The position numbers and the translations under genes were made by a program. Source: Geobacter sp. (GTDB taxonomy: Bacteria; Desulfobacterota; Desulfuromonadia; Geobacterales; Geobacteraceae). From it: 44,200 bases of DNA. The notes under the pieces are model-generated. The model was not told the DNA's origin, searched no databases, and saw nothing but the letters and a program-made list of their open reading frames with translations. The stretch lies in assembly GCA_003499925.1 (NCBI GenBank), contig DNRQ01000055.1, positions 22,160-66,359 on the forward strand, given 5' to 3'. Shown piece by piece: positions 14,944 through 23,577 of this stretch; positions within the stretch are counted from its first letter, which is position 1, and each line of letters opens with the position of its first letter.

Positions 14944-17688
14944 TTAGAGCCCCGCCGCCACCAGCACCCCCGCGGTGAGGGCGATCTGCCCCAGGATGGT
15001 GGCTATGTCCTTGATTTCCCGCATCCAGGCGGTCCTTTCCAGGCGCTGCGGCACCACCAGGGCGTCCCCCGAGTCGAGCTCGATGGAGGCGAAGCTGTTG
15101 AAGAAGAGAAAGCCGCCATGGCTTTGCCGGCTCTCCAGGGTGCCGTCGGCCCTGACGATGTACATCTCGCCGCGTTCGGCCTCCCTGGTCGGGCCGCCGG
15201 CCTTCTTGAGGTAGAAGGAGACGTCCTCTCCGGGAAGCTGCACGAAGGTGGTCGGGTTGTAGACCTGCCCCATCACCATGACCGAGTTCGGGGTCTTCGG
15301 TACGTTGAGGGTATCCCCCCCCATCAGTTCCACATCGTAGGGGCTACCCTTGAACTGGGACAGCTCGGAAAGCCGGAGCACCATGCGCCCCTCCGCCTTG
15401 CTCGTCTTGAGCTTCTCCACGGTGCGCAGGAGCCCGTCCAGGGAGGCCTTGGTGGCGGCCAGCTCCTCGGCCGAGGTGGCCACCGAGGCGAGCTCCCCCT
15501 GCTTTCTGGCGATATCCTGCTCGGTCCTGGCCAGCAGCTCGTCCATGCGCAGCTGCTGTTCCTCCCGCACCAGCTGGCGGGTGAACTTGGCCGCCTTCAG
15601 GTACGCCTTGTCGGTGAAGCCTCCGGCGCGCTCGATCAGGGTGCTGAGCTTCTCCCCCTTGTAGATCGGGTAGGTGCCGGGGAACTGGAACTCCCCTTTC
15701 AGGGTGATGTAGCGGTCGGTCTCCTCGGACCAGTTGGGGATCCTGCGCACGCTCACCTCGTCGAAAGGCTCCAGTACCACGTTCTGGCTCGGATCCCCCT
15801 TGAGCGCCTGCTCCAGGTTGACGTTGATCGGATAGGAGATCACCTTCTCGCCGGTGGTCCTGATGCGGCTGATCTCGGCGCTTTTCAGGTAGGCGGTGAG
15901 CTTGGCGTTGCCCGCCTGCATGACCAGGTCCCGCAGCGTCATATTCTGGAACAGCCGGTACTCTCCCGGCTTCTGGACCTCCCCGTTGATCCTCACCTTC
16001 GGGACTTCCTGCATCTCCCAGCGGGAGAAGACCCGCAGCACGTCGAATTCCTGGAGCTTGAGATCGTGCTCCGGATCCCCCTTGAGCGCCTTGCCGACGT
16101 GGAAGTAGAGCTTTTCCGGATGGTAGTCGGGAGGGCAGAGCCGGGTCACTTCGGCCGCATCCTGGAAGTACTCGGGGAGCAGGTTGTCCGCCAGCAGCAC
16201 CTGGCTCACCCGCGCCCCCCCCGGGAGGGCGTAGTCGCCCGGGCGCAGCAGGTACCCGGTGAGCCTCACGTAGCTGCGCAGGGTCTGGTCGATGGGGAAG
16301 ATCTTCACCATGTCCATGTCCTGCACCGCGAGCGAGCCGGTCAGCTCGTCGAGCGGCTTGCCGGCCCCCTTCGGGTCGAGGCTGAGATCGGAGACGATCT
16401 TCTTGTCGTGGCTCTGGACTCTCAGGATCTGGATGCGCTGCAGATAGCCGGAGGGGTTGATGCCGCCGGCCAGGGCCAGAAGCTCCCGCAGGCTCTTGTC
16501 CCCCTTGAGCTCGTAGATGCCGGGCCTGCGCACGTTGCCGGCGATACCGGCCACCGGACCGATCACCGGGACGAAGACGGTGTCCCCGGCCTGCAGCCTG
16601 ATGTCCCTGCTCTTGTCCCCTTTCAGGAAGAAATCGTAGAGATCGACGCCGTAGAGGAGCTTGCCGTCCCTTTTTATCTGGATGTCGCGCAGGCTGCCGT
16701 TCTTGGTCGGCCCCCCGGCGGCGCTCAGGGCGTTCAGCAGCGTGGAGAGCGACATGATGTTGTAGTCACCCGGCGCCTTCACCTCGCCCACCACGTAAAC
16801 CTTGATCAGGTGCAGCTTGCTCATGTTGACCGAGAGCTGGAAGTTCTTCAGCACCCGGCCCAGGTGCCCCCGGATCAGTCCGGGGAGCTCTCCGTAGCTC
16901 ACGCCGGCCACCTTGAGAGAGCCTACCTTGGGGAGCACCACCTCCCCGCTGCGGTTCACCTCCAGCTCGTAGCTCCCCTCCAGGCTCCCCCAAAGGGTCA
17001 GGATCAGCTTGTCCCCCGCCCCCAGCCGGTAATCCGGGCCGACCGGGGCGTCGCTTTGGGCGGCGAAACCGTTGCTGTCGGGACGGAAAAAGCTGTAGCC
17101 GAACTGCGCCAGGTCGTTCAAAGAGAACTTCTGCGACTGCGGATTGTCGAAGCCGAGAGGCTCCTCGGAGAGCGACTTCTCGATCGCCGAAGGCTCCCGG
17201 AGAGCCTCGCCGCTCCCTGCCGGGAAAGGCTGCAGAGGCGCTTCCTGGGCACGGTTCCCCGGGGTGGGGAGGCCGAACGGCAGGGCGGGCTGCCCCGGCG
17301 GCAGCTCGAGGTTTCTTCCCGCGGGCTGCTGGAGCGGGAAGCCGGAGTTAACGGGGGCCGCCTGTGGCGCATAGCGCAAGGCTGCGTCAGGGGAGGCGGC
17401 AGCCGGCGCTCCGGCTGGGTACGCTTGGGGCGCAGGGTAGCCCGAGCCGGCGGCAGCGCTGCCGGCTGCCGCGGCTCCGCTGCCGCTTCCCGCCGCACTG
17501 TAGCCGGAGGGGGAGGTGGCATAACCGGTGCTGGCCGGAGCGTAGCCGGAGTTAGCCGGGGCATAGCCGTAGCTGGACTGAGCGGCGGGAGCGGTGCCGG
17601 AAACCTTGTCGGTGGCGGCGCCGGAGGCGCTTTGCACTATAGAGAAGAAGGAAACTGCCACTACTAAGGACCAAAACCGCCTCTGCAT
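14944..17688 (-). CDS. SLBB-repeat polysaccharide export protein (Wza-related)
   Basis: A predicted outer-membrane-associated export component of 914 residues. ATG 17688 has AAGGAGAAG about 8 bp upstream; the longer frame to 17820 lacks this. A signal peptide (MQRRFWSLVVAVSFFSIVQS) is followed by no lipobox cysteine, unlike Wza. Residues about 25-180 are low-complexity, rich in Ala/Gly/Pro/Tyr with GYAPA-type repeats. A Poly_export domain begins at PDYRLGAGDKLILTLWGS (about 217), followed by about six SLBB units (VVGEVKAPGDYNI, IAGNVRRPGIYEL, LTGYLLRPGDYAL, INGEVQKPGEYRL, LKGEFQFPGTYPI, VMGQVYNPTTFVQ). A coiled-coil-like insertion (about 715-765) precedes the last SLBB. The C-terminus has a hydrophobic segment (TILGQIALTAGVLVAAGL). 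It probably forms or gates the exit channel of the EPS. Confidence 0.9.
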   Translation of the reverse strand: MQRRFWSLVVAVSFFSIVQSASGAATDKVSGTAPAAQSSYGYAPANSGYAPASTGYATSPSGYSAAGSGSGAAAAGSAAAGSGYPAPQAYPAGAPAAASPDAALRYAPQAAPVNSGFPLQQPAGRNLELPPGQPALPFGLPTPGNRAQEAPLQPFPAGSGEALREPSAIEKSLSEEPLGFDNPQSQKFSLNDLAQFGYSFFRPDSNGFAAQSDAPVGPDYRLGAGDKLILTLWGSLEGSYELEVNRSGEVVLPKVGSLKVAGVSYGELPGLIRGHLGRVLKNFQLSVNMSKLHLIKVYVVGEVKAPGDYNIMSLSTLLNALSAAGGPTKNGSLRDIQIKRDGKLLYGVDLYDFFLKGDKSRDIRLQAGDTVFVPVIGPVAGIAGNVRRPGIYELKGDKSLRELLALAGGINPSGYLQRIQILRVQSHDKKIVSDLSLDPKGAGKPLDELTGSLAVQDMDMVKIFPIDQTLRSYVRLTGYLLRPGDYALPGGARVSQVLLADNLLPEYFQDAAEVTRLCPPDYHPEKLYFHVGKALKGDPEHDLKLQEFDVLRVFSRWEMQEVPKVRINGEVQKPGEYRLFQNMTLRDLVMQAGNAKLTAYLKSAEISRIRTTGEKVISYPINVNLEQALKGDPSQNVVLEPFDEVSVRRIPNWSEETDRYITLKGEFQFPGTYPIYKGEKLSTLIERAGGFTDKAYLKAAKFTRQLVREEQQLRMDELLARTEQDIARKQGELASVATSAEELAATKASLDGLLRTVEKLKTSKAEGRMVLRLSELSQFKGSPYDVELMGGDTLNVPKTPNSVMVMGQVYNPTTFVQLPGEDVSFYLKKAGGPTREAERGEMYIVRADGTLESRQSHGGFLFFNSFASIELDSGDALVVPQRLERTAWMREIKDIATILGQIALTAGVLVAAGL

Positions 17689-18005
17689 CAACACTTCTCC
17701 TTGACGGCTGCCCCTCCCCCGCGCGTCGCCGGGGAAGAAAACAGGCGCTGAAACTGCTGTAACAAGGTCATGAAAAACACCATCGGTCGTCGCCATCGAC
17801 AGGCTGTGATGGCGCCACAAGCCGCAGGCGACCCGAAAGGCGCATCGCCTACGGCAGTTGCTAACCGGGAGCCTGCTAGACTACAAAACTGCGGCCTGCA
17901 AAGCAATAGTTAAAATCAAATCGAGTCGGTGCTAATACTCCCCCGTCTCTCCCCTCCCTGCTCCGGCAACTCCGCCGGCGGCAGGCTTTGCCGCTGCTGC
18001 CGCGA
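17689..18005. other. Leader region of the SLBB gene with two hairpins
   Basis: No gene is seen. On either strand two adjacent stems can form: 17821-17855 (GCCGCAGGCG against CGCCTACGGC, one mismatch) and about 17790-17814 (CGCCATC against GATGGCG). They lie 100-170 bp upstream of the start codon. I could not match them to a riboswitch consensus. The end nearest 18005 also holds a GC-rich imperfect hairpin just after the stop of the next gene. Confidence 0.4.
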
Positions 18006-21000
18006 CTATCGGATCCTCACCTTCTCAACCCGCAAGGTGCCGTTGCGCAGGTTCAGCCTGCCGTCAAGGGTGGTATAGCCGCCGTTGCTCAGAAACGAGC
18101 CGTCATAGCCCCCTTTGAGCCTGACCAGGGAGAACGGCCTGCTGAACAGCAGGGCGCCGTCGCTGAAGACCACCGCCTGCGCCTGGATGGTGTCGCCTGC
18201 GGCAGCTGCGTCAAAGGCGTCTTGCAGCAGCGAATAGTAGTTGCCGCCGTTCTTCAGGTACTTGAGCAGTTCGAATGCGGCGCCCGCGCTCTTGTCGGCG
18301 TTCATGCCGAAGGAACAGGGGGCGGTACCGCTGCAGGCCCCGCTCCAGGCGCTCAGCCTGGAACCCGCGTCCTCGGTGGCAACCAGCTGGACCTGGGTCC
18401 CCTGATCGAATTCCCCCGTGCAGCCGGAGCTCCCGGACGCTCTGCAGGAAATGCCGCCCGGGACACTGGTCACGGTCCCCGCCCCCCCGCCGCTCCCGGT
18501 GACCGACGCCGACAAGGTGTGGCGCATGATGAAATTGCTCCCCGAGTTTGCCGTCCCCCCTGCCGTGGTTACCGAAAGCGGGCCGGTCGCAGCTGCCGGC
18601 GGAACCGTTACCGTGAGCGAGCTGGAACCGGCGGCAGTCACGGTGGCAGTGGCGCCGTTGAAGCTGACCGTGTTTTCCGCCGCGACCGAGCTGAAATTAA
18701 CGCCGCTGATCACCACACTGGTCCCGGCCTTGCCGCTTGCCGGAGAGAAGCTCCAGAGAGCCGGCGGGGCGGTATTCCCGAAAACGCCCCACTCGGTGAC
18801 GCTGTCGGCACGCACGTTGAAGCCCGTGCTGTTGAAGATCCACGACGACTTGCTGGCGCTCACGTTTACCCATTCGTAATCGCTCACGTTGAGCACGAAG
18901 AAGAGGCCGTTGCCGTAGGTGGAACTTCCGCCAAACGACGACCCGCTGTAGTAGGTTACCGGATAGGGGGCGCCGAAATTCGCCGAACCCGAGGCGGTCA
19001 CCTGCACGCCTGCGACCGGCGAGAACGGTACCGTGCCGGTATTGAGCACCTGGGCGACCACCACCCCTTTACCGGGGGTAACGCCCCAACCGGCCAGGTC
19101 GGCCTGCGTGTAGAGGTGGCTCGGATAGGGAGTCAGGTCCAGATTCTCCTGAAGGTGGAAATTGGCGGAGTAGGTCGGGACATAGCCGCTTTTGCTCACC
19201 TTCAGGATGACGTTCTGCCCCTGGAAAAGCGGCTGCAGGGTGTATGAGCCATCCGCCCCGGTGCTGGTGAAGATGGTCGGATCGTCCGACATTTCGACCC
19301 TCGCCGCTGCGATAGGGAGATTGGCGGGGCTCTTGATCACCCCGCGGATGTTGAGCGGTGCCGAGACCAGGAACGGCTCCTCGCTTATCAGGATCTTCCC
19401 GCCGGTGTTGACCTGAATCTCCCCGGTGCTGGCCCCCGCCGGGACGGTAACGGTGAGGGTGCTGCTGGTGGCGGCGCTCACCGCCGCGGGGACGCCGTTG
19501 AAGAGCACGGTGTGCTGCGCCGGGTTCGTGCTGAAGTTGAAGCCGGCGATGGTGACGCTGGTCCCGGGGAGACCGCCGGCGGGCGTGAAGCCGATCAGGG
19601 CCGGCGAGCTGGTCGGGGTGAAGCTCGCCTGGTTCTGCGACTGATTGCCGTTACTGTCCGTGACGTTGATGGTCCAGTTGTAGGTGATACCGTCGGTCAG
19701 CGATTGCTGGCTCGCGTCTCCCTGGGTGCCGTAGGGCACCGAGGTCTGGCTGCTCGGCATGCCCCAGGCGTCCCAGATGCCGCCGTAGCCGTTGGCTTCG
19801 GAGAGCCAGAGGCTGTACATGTACTGTGCCGGCGCAGGCGACGGCGCACTCCAGCTGAAGTTGGGAGTCGGGTTGAAGGCGATGAAGCCTACCGGGGCGA
19901 GCGGGGTCGCGAAACCGTCCAGCACGGCGCTGACCGACCTGGCCACCGTCTGCGTGCTGCCGTCCGAGAAGGTCAGATTTATCTGGTAGCTGTCGCCGAC
20001 CTTCGGCCTGGAGACGTTGAGCCAGGTCCGGAACTGGTTCTCGTCCAGGGCCAGGTCGATCGGCCCGGAGATCTGGGGTCCCGAGGCGATCTGGACCTTG
20101 ACCAGCTGCTTTTTCATCGACTGGGCGTAGAGCTGGAGGTTGTACCATTCCCCCCACTGGTTGATGCCGTGGCTCGTGGTCAGCGTCGCGGAGGCATCCA
20201 CGTTGTCGAGGATGACGTCCGGCGCCGTGACCGGGGAGCCGGCCACCGTGACCGTGTGGTTGAAGTCGTTGCCGTCCGAGGGGCCGATATCTCCAAGGTC
20301 AAAGGTGCCGCTGTTGTTCAGGTCAAGGATGGGATAGATGCTGTAGGTCCCTGCCGGGACGTTGCTGGCGCTGAAGCTCCCTCCGGTCACCGGGTTTGCC
20401 ACGGCCACGACATGGATGGCCGGCGGGCTGGCCGATTCATTGGCCAGGGCGACCAGCAGCGGGCCGGTTGCGGTCACGCCGGAGAAGAAGACCCGGCCTG
20501 TGACGCTCCCCGTTCCGGCAGGGGGAGCACCCTTGATCCAGCCGGAGGAGGCGCTGGAGCCGCCGGCTACGGCGGTGACCCGGTAGTAGAGCGCGGAGGA
20601 GGCGCCGACGTGGGCGAAGAAATCCTTGTCGCCCGACCAGACATCCTTGCTCCCGGCTACCGGCGACCCGGTCGCACTGGCGCTCCAGGAGACGGTGTAC
20701 TTGTCGGAGATGGGGAGGCCGCTGTCAGTCCCGGGGCCTTCCCAGATCACGAAGTTCGCTCCGTTGCCGGGATAGACCATGACCCTCAGCGGCGCCTGCG
20801 CCGGGACCGCCGACGGGATCGCTACGGCGAAGCTTCCCGCCGGCACGTTACCCGAGCCGGCCGTGACCACGCCTGAGCTGCCGCTCGGATCATTGGCATG
20901 CCTGATTCCGGTCCCCTGGGTGTCGACGAAGGCTTGCACCGTGTACGGGGTGCCGGACTGCACCCCGTTGATGGTGAAGGCGCCTGCAGCGGCAATGCTG

Positions 21001-21176
21001 GTGCCCAAGCTGGCTGAGCCGCCGTTTTGGGAGTTCAGCGACAGGTAGATCCGGCCGCTCTTGCCGGTACTGTTGCCGACGCTGCCGGAAATGGAGGCCC
21101 CCCAGGCGGAGCTCCCCAGCAAAATGACCAGCAGCAGTGTGAGGGATAACGAACGACTCGGCATTTTTTTCCACAT
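18006..21176 (-). CDS. Large secreted IPT/TIG-domain protein with InlB B-repeat and shared C-terminal module
   Basis: An extracellular protein of 1056 residues, ATG 21176 with GTGGAGG 5 bp upstream. Signal peptide MWKKMPSRSLSLTLLLVILLG ends near AWGAS. Regions in order: a short regulatory-like beta domain (about 25-110); an FN3-like segment around 125-215; a further beta-sandwich domain (about 220-330); a segment with Ig-like character (about 330-510); IPT/TIG 1 (about 520-600, ALIGFTPAGGLPGTSVTIAG); a carboxypeptidase-regulatory-like domain (about 605-680); IPT/TIG 2 (about 805-880, LWSFSPASGKAGTSVVISG). A divergent InlB B-repeat with paired Cys (about 895-965, WSGACSGTAPC) and the C-terminal module ending LNLRNGTLRVEKVRIR complete the protein. 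It has its own promoter 430 bp upstream. A matrix or adhesion role is inferred from architecture and its place beside the EPS genes. Confidence 0.85.
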   Translation of the reverse strand: MWKKMPSRSLSLTLLLVILLGSSAWGASISGSVGNSTGKSGRIYLSLNSQNGGSASLGTSIAAAGAFTINGVQSGTPYTVQAFVDTQGTGIRHANDPSGSSGVVTAGSGNVPAGSFAVAIPSAVPAQAPLRVMVYPGNGANFVIWEGPGTDSGLPISDKYTVSWSASATGSPVAGSKDVWSGDKDFFAHVGASSALYYRVTAVAGGSSASSGWIKGAPPAGTGSVTGRVFFSGVTATGPLLVALANESASPPAIHVVAVANPVTGGSFSASNVPAGTYSIYPILDLNNSGTFDLGDIGPSDGNDFNHTVTVAGSPVTAPDVILDNVDASATLTTSHGINQWGEWYNLQLYAQSMKKQLVKVQIASGPQISGPIDLALDENQFRTWLNVSRPKVGDSYQINLTFSDGSTQTVARSVSAVLDGFATPLAPVGFIAFNPTPNFSWSAPSPAPAQYMYSLWLSEANGYGGIWDAWGMPSSQTSVPYGTQGDASQQSLTDGITYNWTINVTDSNGNQSQNQASFTPTSSPALIGFTPAGGLPGTSVTIAGFNFSTNPAQHTVLFNGVPAAVSAATSSTLTVTVPAGASTGEIQVNTGGKILISEEPFLVSAPLNIRGVIKSPANLPIAAARVEMSDDPTIFTSTGADGSYTLQPLFQGQNVILKVSKSGYVPTYSANFHLQENLDLTPYPSHLYTQADLAGWGVTPGKGVVVAQVLNTGTVPFSPVAGVQVTASGSANFGAPYPVTYYSGSSFGGSSTYGNGLFFVLNVSDYEWVNVSASKSSWIFNSTGFNVRADSVTEWGVFGNTAPPALWSFSPASGKAGTSVVISGVNFSSVAAENTVSFNGATATVTAAGSSSLTVTVPPAAATGPLSVTTAGGTANSGSNFIMRHTLSASVTGSGGGAGTVTSVPGGISCRASGSSGCTGEFDQGTQVQLVATEDAGSRLSAWSGACSGTAPCSFGMNADKSAGAAFELLKYLKNGGNYYSLLQDAFDAAAAGDTIQAQAVVFSDGALLFSRPFSLVRLKGGYDGSFLSNGGYTTLDGRLNLRNGTLRVEKVRIR

Positions 21177-21610
21177 AAAGCCTCCACGAGCACCAGGTAC
21201 CGCCATTGCGAGAGCAACAACATGCTCTGCTCATCGGCACCTTTTCCTGAAACTCAACCGGCCTCGGCATATTTACGGCATCGCCAGGGCCACGTTCAGG
21301 AGCGGAGACGGAAGTGGAGTGCAGGAGGAGGGGTCGCCGGCATCATGAACAGCGGCAATAGCAATCTCTGATTGCGGTGCTTTTTTCCAGGGCTGACAGC
21401 CCGCTGGAAGGTGGTCGCGAAATTGATATCCGGTTGCTATCTCAAAACACAACACTGTCAGGAATTGACAGCGGTATAACGGCAATGAGTATCGGATCTT
21501 GCAGCAATCTGACACTGATTGGTGGAGACAGGCAATTTACCTGTGAAGGAACTAACAATTGGCACCCGCACGCAAACAGCCGCAAAACAGGCACATACGG
21601 GGTATTTCAT
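21177..21610. other. Long 5' leader of the TIG-domain gene
   Basis: About 430 bases separate the promoter at 21611-21639 from the start codon. No gene is seen on either strand. A small imperfect stem (CCAGGGCT/AGCCCGCTGG) occurs near 21387-21407. I could not recognise a riboswitch. Confidence 0.4.
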
Positions 21611-21639
21611 TTATGGCACGGCTGCCACATACATGTCAA
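21611..21639 (-). promoter_or_regulatory. Sigma-70 promoter, copy 1 of a twin pair
   Basis: TTGACA (21639-21634), 17-bp spacer and CCATAA (21616-21611) lie on the minus strand. The spacer and -10 contain TGGCA-GCCG-TGCCA, a perfect inverted repeat. Flanks and spacer closely match the promoter at 27813-27841. Confidence 0.65.
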
Positions 21640-21940
21640 TTGTTTTAAATTCCGGCTGAGGTTTTGCCTTTAAAGCGGTTCCAGACACTCTTATGACGCG
21701 ATCAAAGAGAGTAGCAGTGATTTGAATTCAAGGCCTGCCCCCTCCGATGCCAGGCGGGCAAACTGCAAAGAGTTGTTTAGGGAGTTGTTGCAGGAAGGGA
21801 GCGCCGGCTTTGATGAATTGCTGCGGCTCGGGGAGAAGTCGTCCGGGTTGCACCGGGAAGTTGCCCAAGGGGGTAGCCGCCGCCAGTCGTGGTTCGGGGG
21901 GCGCGGCGCGCGCCACCTGCCGGGGACGCGGCACTTAAAA
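21640..21940. other. Gene-free stretch before the left inverted repeat
   Basis: GC-rich sequence with one open frame on the plus strand (21722-21982) that runs into the inverted repeat and lacks a ribosome binding site or recognisable features. I see no supported gene. Confidence 0.4.
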
Positions 21941-21986
21941 AGCCCCCCCGGGAGTTCCCAAGGGGTTTACTTAACGTGTTGAAAAA
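21941..21986. repeat. Left 46-bp inverted repeat of the Fic segment
   Basis: It matches the reverse complement of 23936-23981 at 42 of 46 positions. The last 22 bases (GGGGTTTACTTAACGTGTTG and following A's) are identical. It bounds the lower-GC Fic segment on the left. Confidence 0.8.
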
Positions 21987-21997
21987 ACCGTAGCATG

Positions 21998-22043
21998 ATA
22001 GCCAATCCCCCTAATTCTTCAGTGAGTTAGGGGGATTGGCTAT
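21998..22043 (-). terminator. Hairpin terminator downstream of the Fic gene
   Basis: Perfect 17-bp arms (ATAGCCAATCCCCCTAA and its complement) flank a 12-base loop. It is 50 bp after the Fic stop on the minus strand. A run of six T's follows about 10 bases after the stem, inside the left inverted repeat. Confidence 0.6.
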
Positions 22044-22092
22044 GTCCGGAGATTTTTTCCGGCGAGAATCGTAGGGTGCCGCCATGCCGCCA

Positions 22093-23577
22093 TTAGGGAC
22101 TTTTCTCTGCCCCCTGATAAATCCGCAACCGTAGATCATCGGCAGGGTCCTCGAAAGCATTGCACTCTGCCATTTGATTTCTTGCTGTCGCGTAGTCTTC
22201 GAAGGAGATACTGTGAGCGAACATTTGGCCGAACGCCATAACGCGAATGAAGCTCTCCGTTTGAGAGTGGTTGGTTATCCTCTTTAACGAGCTCACGTAC
22301 TCGTTGCGATAAACCGACGGTATAAGTATCCGCGTCTGTCCAACCGCGACCAATTCCGAATTCATCATCGCCCTGGCTGTCCGACCGTTACCGTCATCGA
22401 AAGGGTGAACCTCGGCGACAAGGAACATAATCAGGAGCGCCCGGGCAAAGGTGTGCTCCAAAGAAGTATAGAGCCCAAACCCTCGCCGCAACGTCCCCTC
22501 TACCAGTTCTGGATCGACAAACCTGGTGCTCCCTGCGTAATTGACCTCGTTCTTGAACTGCCCAGGTCTCTTTTCCTCTCTTCCCGCCATGATCTCCGCA
22601 TGTCTGGCCACCAACAATTCGATGAATTCATCGGGGGATCTTGGTGCCCTCCTCATCCAGTCAGAATTGCCGAGCACGCGGTAGGTTCCTATGATGTCAT
22701 GACCGTCTGCCGGGCGGGCAGCCGGAACTTTTCCGGTGACAACGATGTTTCTAGCCTCGTCGACCTCGAATTTGGTCCCTTCGATATAGTTGGAGAAGTA
22801 GGCGTCAAAGAATGCGATGTTGTAGAAGGCAGCCCCGGAGTTCGCATGTGAAGGTCGCAACGGGTGCTCCATCGTGGCGAGCGCGGCACGCAAGACGTCC
22901 ACCCTGCTCAAGGCATTGGCATCATACGGCACCCCTTGCTGCCGGGCCTTGGCGGTAGGGTCTGTCAGGGTCGCCTTGCGAGTGCCGAGCAGCGCTCCTA
23001 TCATGGAGTCAAGCTTGGTAAACTCTTTTTCCAGACCCAGCGAGGCCGAGACCTCGCGGGCCTCGTCGCGAAGGCGGTTGATGCCGATCTCTTTATGAAC
23101 CCGAAGGATCTCGGTGAGCCTCCGTTCGATCGCCTCCTGGGGGAGGTTTTTTGCTTCATCCTTTCTTGCGCGGGCAGGGGTGAGATTCTCCAGCATTGCA
23201 CGCGCCGGGGAAGAAATGAAGACATCCAAGAAGGGCGAATCCGATTCCAAGTGAGGTGGTCCCTCCATCTGGACTAGGCTGATCCCTGGGAGATCGATGG
23301 TGCGAGGATAGCTTCCGGTAACGTATATCCTGCCGCCAGGAGAGATGGACATTTCAAGAGCCGAGCGGTGAGTCACGACGCAACCCGGCAGAAGCAGACA
23401 CAGAATTTGTGACCAGTTCTGCCTGACAAGATGAGTTAAGTCATCAGTGACATTGGTCGTATAGAGACTGCCTCGGATTTTCCGGACTCTGCCTGCCTGC
23501 GTTTCGCGCAGGATCTGCATCGAGATTGCGGCGTTGGAGAGGAAGAACGGTGGTAATTTTTTCAAGTTAAGCGGCAT
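22093..23577 (-). CDS. Fic-family protein with AbiEi-like N-terminal winged-helix domain
   Basis: A protein of 494 residues from ATG 23577, with AGGGG 8 bp upstream; the frame is open to a TTG at 23607. The N-terminal part (about 1-70: LPPFFLSNAAISMQILRE, RVRKIRGSLYTT) resembles the winged-helix DNA-binding domain of AbiEi-type antitoxins. The middle is helical. At about 262 lies SNYIEG, matching the (S/T)xxxE(G/N) inhibitory motif of class II Fic proteins. The catalytic motif HPFDDGNGRTAR is complete at about 391-402, so AMPylation (nucleotidyl transfer) activity is predicted. The gene stands alone and is lower in GC than its neighbours. It is preceded by seven operator-like repeats and bounded by inverted repeats. 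Autorepression plus intramolecular inhibition is inferred. The target is unknown. Confidence 0.88.
   Translation of the reverse strand: MPLNLKKLPPFFLSNAAISMQILRETQAGRVRKIRGSLYTTNVTDDLTHLVRQNWSQILCLLLPGCVVTHRSALEMSISPGGRIYVTGSYPRTIDLPGISLVQMEGPPHLESDSPFLDVFISSPARAMLENLTPARARKDEAKNLPQEAIERRLTEILRVHKEIGINRLRDEAREVSASLGLEKEFTKLDSMIGALLGTRKATLTDPTAKARQQGVPYDANALSRVDVLRAALATMEHPLRPSHANSGAAFYNIAFFDAYFSNYIEGTKFEVDEARNIVVTGKVPAARPADGHDIIGTYRVLGNSDWMRRAPRSPDEFIELLVARHAEIMAGREEKRPGQFKNEVNYAGSTRFVDPELVEGTLRRGFGLYTSLEHTFARALLIMFLVAEVHPFDDGNGRTARAMMNSELVAVGQTRILIPSVYRNEYVSSLKRITNHSQTESFIRVMAFGQMFAHSISFEDYATARNQMAECNAFEDPADDLRLRIYQGAEKSP

Noticed and set aside
15118..17667. Long open frame (849 codons) on the plus strand opposite the SLBB gene
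   Set aside because: It is an antisense shadow caused by high-GC codon bias. The minus-strand protein has a signal peptide, Poly_export and SLBB motifs; the plus-strand translation has none.
17960..18000. c-di-GMP riboswitch, suggested by GCAAAGCC on the minus strand
   Set aside because: Only the short core-like string is present. The flanking conserved parts and stems are missing, and it lies directly after a stop codon, not in a leader.
21722..21982. 86-codon open frame on the plus strand before the Fic segment
   Set aside because: No ribosome binding site, and it runs through the inverted repeat, giving a C-terminus made of repeat sequence.
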